Shown: positions 30,101 through 42,100 of the stretch, in pieces
Layout of the letters: every line of letters starts with the position of its first letter
Numbering within the stretch: the first letter of the stretch is position 1
Source of the DNA: Lineus longissimus
Lineage: Eukaryota; Nemertea; Pilidiophora; Heteronemertea; Lineidae
Length of the DNA: 64,000 nt
NCBI RefSeq assembly: GCF_910592395.1
Contig: NC_088312.1
Span: forward strand, 18,733,292 to 18,797,291
Reading direction: 5' to 3'
Program-made: the position numbers and the translations under genes
The notes under the pieces: model-generated
The model's input: the letters and a program-made list of their open reading frames with translations, nothing else
What the model was told of the DNA's origin: nothing
Databases searched by the model: none

Positions 30101-33100
30101 TGTGCACCAGGTAAGTTCAGCCAATTTTGTGTGCTGTTTTTTATCTTATTCTGGATCTCTTTGAATGAGCATCTTCTGATGTACCTGAATATTTTCACAG
30201 ATTTTTTATCTAATCACTCTTAGGAATTGTTCATGCAGTCAGTAAATTAGTCACTCGGACAGTGTCAGCTGGTAAACCACGTGCTAAAAGAACACATCTC
30301 TTCTAAAGCATCCAGGACAGGGTTTTGATTAAAGCTAAAAGTTAAAGTTGGCGTCATTGTTGAGGGCTTGACAACTGGGGTCGGGGTACGTCGTTGTCGC
30401 TGTTGTGGTAATGTCATTGCGTCATTGCGGCCGTGGATTGCATGTCATTGCGACGCAAGGCGCACTTTTGGTCTTGGATTTACGGGAATGAAATTTGCGA
30501 CGATTCGAGCTACAAATCCCTCCAAAACTCGCAGTAGTGGCATGTGATAAACAGAAAACGACACTCGTGTGTTTGCGGTCTCGTGGGTTTCCGGGCCAAG
30601 ACAACCACTCATGTGACATTTCCACTCAAAAACCACACTCGTTTGGTTTTCTTATTGTATCTTACACTTTTTGAGCCTTCTTTAGGGTTTTATATTCAGA
30701 CGTGTATTGAAATAATACTCCTGGGAACATATTGTGAGATCAAGCCGAATAGATCAGTGGAAAGTTTTTTCAAATAACTTACTTGTTCGCTGAAAGTAGG
30801 CCTGGTATCAGTTGACGATCTTCACATTGAGTATCACGGAAATGTTTTGAAATCCTTGACTTTCACATTAAGCCTATTTTCCTCAAGGCTAGGTGGTGGT
30901 GACCTATTTGACGCTCTGTCGCTGAATAGCCCAGACCAAGTAGAAAATCATATTAAGAAGTTCAAACGCCTTGCTGAGATGTGTTGTTCCGAGAGTGTGA
31001 TGTGCCTCTAATGGAAAACTTATTAAGAGAGAGAATGGTGGTCTCCTCTCACTGTCGGTAATGAGCAAAACTGCAGCTAGTTAGCCGAAAAAATTTCAGA
31101 AAGTCTCATTTTTCCTCCCAAGAGAGCCTTTTGCCCTCACCCCCGACCAAAAAGCTGGCTACCCCCCTACAAATATGTTGACATGTGTGAAATATCCCTT
31201 TCCTTGCTTGTGATGACTTCTGTTTCGATTGAAATAATAAAATACTCCCTCATAATCGGTGTGTAGATATCGTCTCTCCCACATTGTTATGTTATACCCA
31301 AATTCATATGAAATTTCTTTTAACATCAGATTTTGCTTTTGGATTGGAATTTTGTGATTGTTACAAATTCTGAATCCAATCATATACTGTACGGTCGGGC
31401 AGAAAATGAGAAATTTTAACGCTTGATTCCTTTGGTCCAATGCCATAGCAGAATCCTTCATCATCTTTAGGTAATGTTTCATTTGTGCTGTGCCTTCTAG
31501 ATTAAGAAACAGAGGGTTGTAAGTTGCCATTTTCTGTTGATATTGATATTCTTCTGAGAACCATCTTATTATCAAAATTACACTTCCTTGAAATGCCACA
31601 TATTGTATTGTTATGTAGTCATTGTTTAAGAAGAAGTGATCTCCAACTGAGGGTAATAATCTTTCAAACTGCAGCTTAAAATCTCCCATGAGTTTACCAC
31701 TGAATGAGAACAGTACTGAACGTGACTCACTGTGTAATTTGCAGGATACACCAATTGTATGTTTGTTGATGATATGAGGTGGAAAATACCCTGAAGACCT
31801 GCGACATGGTTCTCCTAGGGGTAGCTGTATTCGACATTGGTCCTTTCCGGTTGTGATGTTGAAAAATATGTAACTTGTGACACCAGTTTCAGTGGGAAAG
31901 TTATCCTGACATAAGTATATGATACAAAAATCATAGAAATGGTTAAATGTCTTGCAGTGAGATGTCCGGCTGTATAATCGGGATACATTATACTTCAGAG
32001 TGAACGTTTGACGATTAATATTCAACTCATAAAGTACAAACACATCGAACGGCTTGGTCACAGCTTTGAAGTAAATAAAGAATGACTTTGTTGCGGGGTC
32101 AAAATTCCAATTATCGGAGTCCTGCATTTCAATGGGTGGTCGAAATGTGGCATTTTTTCTGAGTTTATATTGAATAATGTTTTCCTGAAACGTACACCAG
32201 AACTAAACATCTTGCTAATGTCCTTGAGTTATGAGATGGTGCTAGAAACAAAAATATAATCTGTTGCGCAAACTGCCTGATCTTTTGTCAATAACACTAC
32301 ACATTTCCACAAGGAACTGAAAAATATTTGGATCCGTAGATTACCACACTTTATATCTTCAGTGCCCACAAAAAAGCGATTTGAATCAATGCAGCCTGCA
32401 GCCGATGGACTCTACTTCTGTGTCAGCTTGTGTGTTGAAAGCATGCACAAGATGGTATTCGAGACAAGATCACTAATGAATATTCATAGGTTGGAGGGTC
32501 GAGGCCTATCAATTAGACGCGTGCTTGTTTTTAACTCTCAAGTACATATTTGGAGAGGTATTGAAAAAATATTTGTTGTGGCAAGTCTACAGATATAAAG
32601 AAATTATTAGATGAAAAAATTATTTTCGAATTTTGCTAATTTGGTAATAGGGAGCGTGTTTTGAGATTTTTCTGCCAGTTGGCTGAAAAGAGTGGAAATA
32701 TCAATGTCTGTCTAATTTGTCGATTATCAAAAAATTTCCGTTGTCAACTACCAGTTTATTTTTCACCATTTACTTGCCCGACTGTCCAGAATATCATAAC
32801 AAAATTTCAGATTCACAACCCCACGCAGTATTTGATGCGTCGCGGTCAAACATTGACAATTTAACTGCTAAAAGGCTTAAAAAATCAATTGTGGTCTTGT
32901 CTCATTCTCTATCACTGGCACCTCAGTCAACCTAAATCTGACAATAGGGGGCCCATCGTAAGAGCCTGCATGTCATGTTTGGCCCACTCAATTTTTTAGG
33001 CTCTTGCTAGAGGCACAGGACCCGTATCCCTAGAGCAAAATGCTAAAGGTATGGGAGTTCTTTTGCGCATGCGCACACAATTCCCGTATCTCTAAGTTTT

Positions 33101-36100
33101 ATACTTTCAGCATTTCTCCCGAACGTTTCGTTTAACATGTTTAATGTTTCTTCACTTGAAATATTCTTCAAAAGTATTTTCACATTCGCCCAGTGTACTT
33201 AAAAAATTGGTTGATTGAATCAAAAACGCGCACACTTAGAGTAGTAACTCTAAGCTGTGACTCGGTGCAATTGAGGGAAAACGTTTTGGGCAAGTGCAAA
33301 AGAACTCCTGTACCTTCAGCATTCTGACCTAGGGATGTGGTTCCCGTACTCCTAGACAGTGTGATTTCTTTATGATAATACCCTAGTGTAGGTATGGGTC
33401 TTCTTTATGATATGGTGATCTCGTTTTTTATCAAAAAAGACCATGTGGACAATGTTTCCTTCAGAATCCATTTGTATCCTGTCTCGGGGACTTTGCTTTT
33501 CTCGTAAGTTGAATTTGAATTTGAATGTTGAAATGTGTGAACATATCTTTAAGCCCAACTGTTGTCGTCTTTCTCCAGTGACCAGGAGGATACGTCGCCT
33601 GTGATAATCAGTACATGGTGCGTCAATAACATAACGATTTGTCCTAACTATCTTCTGTGTTCGACTGTAGTTAGATGCTCGACTGAATAAAATGACATAT
33701 ATGGAGGACCAATCGACTTGACTGATTATGGCAATATCGTCACCTAGTAATATTGTCTCAGACTCCAAGTAATGACATTTTTGATAAGAAAGTGTTGTTC
33801 CATTAGAAAGGTGTAACAGTTTTTCTAGCCCGGTGGAGAAATGAAAGTCATACACCGCAAGAAACAATTTTGCCCCTTTTCCTTGAGTTGGACACATCGG
33901 ACTTAGATTTAGTGTACAATGCAAGAAAACCTTGACTTTAAAGAAAATTCAAGAGTGGGCATCTGGCCTCTGCAAGCCTTTGGCAAGGATTTCGGATAAA
34001 TGACCTGTCCGCAGAAAACGCCTCTTGTAAAGTCGTAGAATGAATGTTTTTTAAGCCCCAATAGGGAAAATAAAACAAGTGTCCGATAGGTTGTGACGTA
34101 TGTAGGTTGACGTCTAAAAAATGATGAATTGTATTTGATTCTAAATGTGTTGTCACGGTAACGTGAGTAGACAAGAACATGCCAGTAGCCTGTACGTTCT
34201 TCAAGAGTAAATGCCAGTAGATGACCTGGCGTTGGTAAACACCTGCAAGAAGGCCTACAAATACCATCAGCCCTTCGAAGAGTCAAAGTAATCGGGGGTA
34301 CTACCGCATTTTCCTGTGTGAACCTGTAACTACTGGGATTGGCATCCTATTTTTGAGAAGAGGGAAGGAATGATTTTTCCATTTTATGTGCAGTTTAATG
34401 GCCGGCCTCCTGCCATGGTTTTGACTCATCCTGGATATTTCTGTGATGCAGTAAACATCTACATCTTGGTTGTGTTTCAGTGAGGATGATGTGGATTGTA
34501 TTAAAGATGAACGAAAGTAGATACAACTGGCCTCGATGATGCCATTGTTTTCTGTCCAACAGAAAATATGACGGACAAAATGACTATGAAATCATTGTTG
34601 TCAGAATGTTTTCAAATGTATTTAGAGTCACCATGACGAACAAAATGATGCAGTCTCATCAAAAAAACAATGTGACGCGATCCGTGATGACCTTCACCTT
34701 TTAATAAGCGGCAAAATTGAAGAAATGTCTCCAAAATGTTTCACGTTGCGTGCAAATGGGCAGAATATATTGCATGTGTCATATCTGAAAACAATATTCT
34801 GGAACAATGTTTTTCTTTTTCGCCACCCGAACACGGCAGACAAATAGACGCAAGGCAATGTTTTCAGTCATTTTGTCTGTCGTGTACGAGTAGCTTAATG
34901 TGAATAGACAATAGAGAATGGTTTATTCAGATAATCGGTCCTGTCGCGTTTGTTCCAAAAGGATTTGTTCTTTATAGCAGCCATCTTGAACTTCTTGAAA
35001 ACTAATGCCGATTCTTACCAGTTTCATAAACAATTTCCACGTGTGGTTTTTCTTCGGAAGATTTGCACGACGAATAACAGTTTGTACACATCTTTCTTTC
35101 TCACGATAAATTTCACAGGAAAAAGACTCCTTTTGCGAATAAATGTTCGAGCATGATATAAAAGAAAGGCAAACAACTGCACATTCAATATAGGAGGCAG
35201 CACTAGTGTTAAATTCCAGATGTAGTCGGTGGCCACTGCTCTTTCTATAAACCAAAGTGCCAAATTTCATCTTTTGTACCATTGTGACCATACTAGTAAT
35301 TTCAATTCGAAAAATTGAGAAAATAGTAGTTTGATTTTATGACATGCCAAGAGGTCATCGAGGTTTTGCAAACAAAGTTATTATTCGCCCGACCGTCGTA
35401 TCTTGACTGAAGATTTTCTGCACTATTGACCCAACGACTCAGTTGATGACGTCATCGGGTGGCCAACCGGTCGCCGCCACTAGGGTTAAGTGAGCGGCAA
35501 ATTAGGGGAAGGGCGGCGGATGTCACGCGGGCCTGTCGGTTGGACAAAAATTTACCAATTTTGCCCAATTTCAATCAAAATTATCAGAATTCGAACAGCA
35601 ACCTTGTCAGCAGACTTGCGCCGGACGGCCGGGTGAATAGTACCAAATTCCTTCACTCGAGACACGACGGCGTTGGGTCTGGAGTGAAGAATTTCAGTAT
35701 TGGTCACCCGACGGTCGTGCATGTACACGGGACCGATTTCCTTCACTCGAGATAAGACGGTCGGGTCAACAAGACCGATTTCCTTCAATGTAGATCCGAC
35801 GGTCGGGTAAATAATACCGGTCTTTGCAAAAACCTGTCTCAGAATCAATTCTGATACAAATTGTGGCAGAAAATCATACCAAATCCTAGATTTTTTGATG
35901 ATCTTTTGGTTGAATACCATTAAAACCGACTTTGCAAAAACCTGTCTCAAAATCAATTCTGATACAAATTGTGGCAGAAAATCATACCAAATCCTAGATC
36001 TTTTGATGATCTTTTGGTTGAATACCATTAAAACCGACTTTGCAAAAACCTGTCTCAAAATCAATTCTGATACAAATTGTGGCAGAAAATCATACCAAAT

Positions 36101-39100
36101 CCTAGATCTTTTGATGATCTTTTGGTTGAACACCATTAAAACCGACTTCAGACTTGGCAAAACAACTTTCTTCGATTGTTTCTGTGCATTGTCAAGCGTG
36201 CCATACAGCCGTGTGATATTTACCCGGATCACATGTTTGTATCACATGGGTGACCCCTGTGATGCGGTAGAGAATCTCTGCGACCCCATGCGTCATTGTT
36301 GAGGGCTTGAAAATGGGGGTCAGAGGTACGTCGTTGTCTCAGTTGTGGTAACAGCATCGCGTCATTGCAGCCGTGAATTTTGCGTCATTCTGACGCAAAG
36401 CACACTTTGGGTCTTGGATTCACGGGGATGAAATTTGCGATGATTCGAGCTACAAATTCCTCAAAATAATTGTAGTAGTGGCATGTGATAAACAGAAAAC
36501 GACACTTGTGTGTATCTGGGCCCCTGGAAACCCTCTAGACATTCATTTCTTGTGGGTTTCCGGGCCAAGACAACCTACTAAAGACAACCACTCATGTGAT
36601 ATTTCTGCTAAAAGAACATGCTCGTTTGGTTTTCTTATTATATTGCAAGTTATTTTTCTCCCAAACTTATCCTGTGCAGAAAGATAATAATTAGGCCTGA
36701 AGGCTGTCATGGTAACTTTAAAGCAGAACTAAAATGCTTTCAATTCACCTAGCTACGAATGATATCTTTTGAAAGTACAAAAAGATGAAACTATGCTGAT
36801 CCGGCCGAGTGTCGATCCTACGACCTCCTGCTCATAAGCCTGGCAACCTAACAACTCTGCCACTGATCCCCCTTTACAGCAGCGACTTAGATATAAGCCA
36901 AAAACTCTAAGTATATAAAATAATGTTTGCATGGTTCTTATGAAGCGCATTTCCTTGCATGGCATCTTACCTTACTCAAAGCGCTTTTGGGACCATTTAT
37001 TATTCCAGTCTCCGCAGAAATCAATCTCGGGTTTCAACAAGCAGCTAATCAATAACACAGACTAACAAACTAAATAAAAGTATTCCTTAACCCGACAATC
37101 CTGTAGAATTCTGGTGAATATTTCCACATTAAATCCTGTCCAATTCATCACTACAAGTTGTCACGAGCAACACCCCATCAAAAAACTTATATGAAAATGT
37201 CCAGGAAAATACACATTGAACGACATTTTTAAAGTCTCCTTTTTGGATAAACGCATTGATTTCTATGTGCACACATTACATAAGTCGAGGTGTCGTCGGT
37301 GCACGCATACCGACAAAAATGTCGGCAACACTGCAAACGGTTTAAATAAGTTAAGTAATGGTACTTTGGCGTTGAATAGAGGTTCTGACATGTCAATGAG
37401 GATATTCAGGTTAAATGAGAAGCATGATTAAAGATGTTGATTTATCGGTTAAAAAACACTTCAAATCAACAAATCTCTTCATACGTTACATTTAGCCATC
37501 TCGCAATGATTTCTTGAACGTGTCCCTTGCTCGATGGATATTCATACGACTTGCTCTGGACTGATGACTGGCACCAGAGGAGCTTAATTTAACAAACCCT
37601 ATTTGAATAATACCAGTATGAGGAAGATATTTTCAATCGACAAATGACTTTATGAATGAAAAGTTTTAAACTAATGATCATTGTTATAGAAGATCAATCA
37701 ATATATTCAAACTTTGCAAAGAATATTAGGAATTGTAAGACGGTGATTAATAGATTTTCCACTTTATTGTCTGGTTGGGTAAAAAGTGATTTCGTGAAAT
37801 TGAGATTTGGGGATACTGCACTGATGAATGCTTTATAAATGAAAAAGGTTTTAACCCTTTATAGACCCCACAGATAAATAATGATTTCAAGATATCACTT
37901 AAGATTTCCTTCATAATTTCAAATGTTTCATCCATGTCATGAAATAATCAGAAGTTTCCGCCATGATTTCAAGATATGATCAAAAGTTTCCTCCATTATT
38001 TCAAGATATATTCGAAAGTTTCCTCCATGATTTCAAGATATCATCAAAGCAAAACCCTTTTAGACCCCATAGATTAATAATGATTTCAAGATATCACTAA
38101 AAACTTCCTTCATGATTTCAAACGTTTCATCCATGTCACGAAATCATCAGAGGTTTCCTCCATTATTTCAAGATATCATCGAAAGTTTCCTCCATGATTC
38201 AAGATATCATCGAAAGTTTCCTCCATCATTTCAAGATATCTTAAAAAAAGTTTCCTCTATGATTTCAAGATATCATCAAAAGTTTCCTCCATGATTTCAA
38301 GATATCATCAAAACAAAAGTTTCAGAAGCCCTAACCAAGTAGAAAAACATATGAAAAGTTCAAACGCCTCGCTGAGATGTGTATTTCCAAGAGCGTGATG
38401 TGCCTAGCCTCTAATTGAAAACTTATTAGAGAGAGAATGGTGGATCTCATCTCACTGTTGGTAATGAGCAAAACTGCTTCAAGTTGGAGAGTCTTGTTTG
38501 AAAGACAATTTCAGCTATGTCAATTACAGCCTGGTTGCCATGGCAACTATTGAAGATTCGAATGGGGGTTGTGGACTTCCGATAAATCCCTGTGTGGGAG
38601 GCATGTACCTTTTCAAATACATAGCGTGCAAACGTCGTAACAACAATGCCAGCTGCTGATGACCTCAAATGACCTCTCACGAAGCTAAAAGAGCTGGCAA
38701 CTGATGTTACAATGTCGTGTAGGATCTCACGAGACATGATTGGTTTCACGTGGTCATTTCACCTCGTTTGTTGTTTCTCTAGTATTAAAACCGACATCCT
38801 CATAAGCCCTGAAAGGGTACATGAGTGAGTGCACCCCCTAGCAGATTTGATTCACCAGTAACTTATTCTGTTATCGTTTTCCAAGTCAAATCATGGGCGT
38901 AGCTAGTTTTGACCATGAGTTTCATTTTTCCTCCCCAGAGAGCCTTTTGCCCCCCCCCCCAGACCAAAAAGCTGGCTACCGCCCTACAAATATGTTGACA
39001 TGTGTGAAATATCCCTTTCCTTGCTTGTGATGACTTCTGTTTCGATTGAAATAATAAAATACTCCCTCATAATCGGTGTGTAGATATCGTCTCTCCCACA

Positions 39101-42100
39101 TCCTTACGTTATACCCAAATTCATATGAAATTTGTTTTAATATCTGATTTTGCCGTTTGATTTAAGGAATTGAACCCGAGGCGGAGGACCTTGGTTGAGT
39201 TACCAAGACACTCGAGGGTGGAGCTAAAATACAGTCCAAACCCGAGCCGACAGGCGAGGGTTTGGACGAAATTTTAGCTCCACCCGAGAGTGTCTTGGTA
39301 ACTCAACCAAGGTCCGAAGCCGAGGGTTCAATTTCTATTCTAAAATACCTCAAACTTAAAAAGATAGGCCACGAAATAACTTGAATATGTGCGAATTTGG
39401 CAAATTCCATCCATCGCCTGCCCGGAGCGCCGGTAGCGCCGTTGTTTACATTGTGTTACGGCAGCCCGTATAGGAAGTCCGGATCGGCTCGCTCAAGTGA
39501 CGCTAAAATCCGCGCAAATGGGCTATTTGGAGCGTTTTTCTCAGCAAATATGTGTAGTGCTCATTAAAAAACTTAGGGTGGTTGATGCTTCCTTGGCTGA
39601 TTTGTGTTTGAAGCAGTGTTTTGAGAGCCTCAAACTTCTGAAGTGAGCTGTGTGCATGGTTCCACATTTTAGTGCAACCCGAGGGAACTTTGGTAGAGCA
39701 TCTTGGTTGCGTGTCCAAAACACTCCACTCTCAGAACGAGGCTTATGCATTTTCCATTTAAAAGTTGACTTTACGGTACCAAGGTATTTTAGAATGGAAC
39801 TTTGAGATTGTTACAAATTCTGAAACCAATCATATACTGTTCGGTCGGGCAGAAAATGAGCAATTTTAACGCTTGATTCCTTTGGTCCCATGCGATAGCA
39901 GAATCCTTTATCAGCTTTAGGTAATGTTTTATTTCTGCTGTGCTTTCTAGATTAAAAAACAGATAGTTAAAGGTTATCATTTTCCGTTTATATTGATATT
40001 CTGGTGAGTACCATTTTGTTACCAAAATTATACTACCTCGAAATACTGTATATTCTAATCTTAATAAGTCACTGTTTGAGAACAAGGGATATTCAACAAA
40101 GGGTAATAATGTTTCAAACTGCAGCTTAACATCTCCCATGAGCTTACCTCTAAATGAGAACAGTACTGAACGTGACTCACTGTGTAATTTGCAGGATACA
40201 CCAATTGCATGTTTGTTTATGATACGAGGTGGAAAAGTAATTAAAGACCTGCGACATGGTTCTCCTAGGGGTAGCTGTATTCGACATTGGTCCTTTCCGG
40301 TTGTGATGTTGAAAAATATGTGACTTGTGATGCCAGTTTCAGTGGGAAAGTTATCTTGACATGCGTACATGATACAAAAATCATAGAAATTATTAGATGT
40401 CCCACAGTGAGATGTGGGGCTGTATAATCGGGATACATTATACTTCAGAGTGAACGTTTGACGATTAATATTCAACTCATAAAGTACAAACTCATCTAAC
40501 GGCTTGGTCACAGCTTTGAAGTAAATCAAGAATGACTTTGTTGCAGGGTCAAAATCCCATTTATCGGAGTCCTGCATTGCAACGGGTGGTCGAAATGTGG
40601 CATTTTTTCTGAGTTTATATTGAATAACGTTTTCCTGAAAAGTACACCAGAACTAAACATCTTGCTAATGTCCTTGAGTTATGAGATGGTGCTATAAACA
40701 AAAATATAATCTGTTGCGCAAACTGCCTGATCTTTTGTCAATAACACCACACATTTCCGCAGGAACTGCAAGATATTTGGATCCGTAGATTACCACACTT
40801 TATATCTTAAGTGCCCACAAACAAGCGATTTGAATCAATGCAGTTTGCAGACGGTGGACTCTACTTCTGTGCCAGCTTTTGTGTTGAATGCATGCACAAG
40901 ATCGTATTCTCTATCACTGGCACCTCCGTCAACCTAAATCTGACAATAGGGGGCCCATCGCAAGAGCCTGCATGTCATGTTTGGCCCACTCAATTTTTTA
41001 GGCTCTTGCTAGAGGCACAGGACCCGTATCCCTAGAGCAAACGCTAAAGGTATGGGAGTTATTTTGCGCATGCTCACACAATTCCCGTATCACTAAGTTT
41101 TATACTTACAGCATTTCTCGCGGATGTTTCGTTTAACATGTTTAATGTTTCTTCACTTGAAATATTCTTCAAAAGTATTTTCACATTCGCCCAGTGTACT
41201 AAAAAATTGGTTGATTAAATCAAAAATGTGCGCATTTAGGGTAGTAGCTCTAAGCTGTGACTCGGTGCAATTGAGGGAAAATGTTTTGGGCAAGCGCAAA
41301 AGAACTCCTGTACCTTCAGCATTCTGACCTAGGGATGCGGTTCCCGTACTCCTAGGCAGTGCAATTTCTTTATGATAATACCCTAGTGTAGGTATGGGTC
41401 TTCTTTATGATACGGTGATATCGTTTTGTATAAAAAAAGACCATGTGGACAATGTTTCCTTCAGAATCCATTTGTATCCTGTCTCGGGGACTTTGCTTTT
41501 CTCGTAAGTTGAATTTGAATTTGAATGTTGAAATGTGTGAACATATCTTTAAGCCCAACTGTTGTCGTCTTTCTCCAGTGACCAGGAGGATACGTCGACT
41601 GTGATAATCAGTACATTGTGCTTCAATAACATAACGATTTGTCCTAACTATCTTCTGTGTTCGACTGTAGTTAGATGCTCGACTGAATAAAATGACATAT
41701 ATGGAGGACCAATCGACTTGACTGATAATGGCAATATCGTCACCTAGTAATATTGTCTCAGGAGCCCAGTAATGACATTTTTGATAAGAAAGTGTTGTTC
41801 CATTAGAAAGGTGTAACAGTTTTTCTAGCCCGGTGGAGAAATGAAAGTCATACACCGCAAGAAATGATTTTGCCCCTTTTCCTTGAATTGAACGCATCGG
41901 ACTTAGATATAGTGTACAATGCAACAAAACCTTGACTTTAAAGAAAAATTCAAGAGTGGGCATCTGGCCTCTGCAAGCCTTTGGCAAGGATTTCGGATAA
42001 ATGACCTGTCCGCAGAAAACGCCTCTTGTAAAGTCGTAGAATGAATGTTTTTTAAGCCCCAATAGGGAAAACAAAACAAGTGTCCGATAGGTTGTGACAT

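Larger units (their letters stand above)
31159..35291 (-). pseudogene. Nested gene copy A (PAN-like plus two related beta-rich domains), frameshifted
   Basis: Minus-strand gene in intron 52 of the giant gene. Three exons are predicted (35291-35019, 34313-33382, 32121-31159), all joined in phase 0. Exon 2 is 932 bp against 933 in copy B because one A is missing in the run at about 33944-33947, which breaks the frame there. Exon 1 also differs from copy B by a small indel near the proposed start, so the start at 35291 is uncertain. The protein would be secreted-type (cysteines, N-x-S/T sites). I do not recognise the family beyond the PAN-like first exon. It could be a pseudogene or a sequencing error in a homopolymer. 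Confidence 0.6.
30930..38320. repeat. Large tandem unit A inside intron 52
   Basis: Starts with cagaccaagtagaaaatcat, matched at 38330 by unit B, and ends in a minisatellite. It includes a complete set of the three minus-strand exons. Compared with unit B it carries an extra MITE (32461-32903) and extra 108-bp repeats (35823-36146). Confidence 0.8.

Noticed and set aside
34923-35018. Extra 31 residues of nested exon 1 to a stop followed by aataaa
   Set aside because: The ctg|gtaaga donor (cgg|gtaaga in copy B) and phase-matched exon 2 make splicing more likely; conservation between such recent copies is not informative.
35552-36302. Open frames on both strands with 36-residue repeats
   Set aside because: They result from the three 108-bp repeats (a multiple of three without stops); no start context, no conserved motif, and unit B keeps only one copy.
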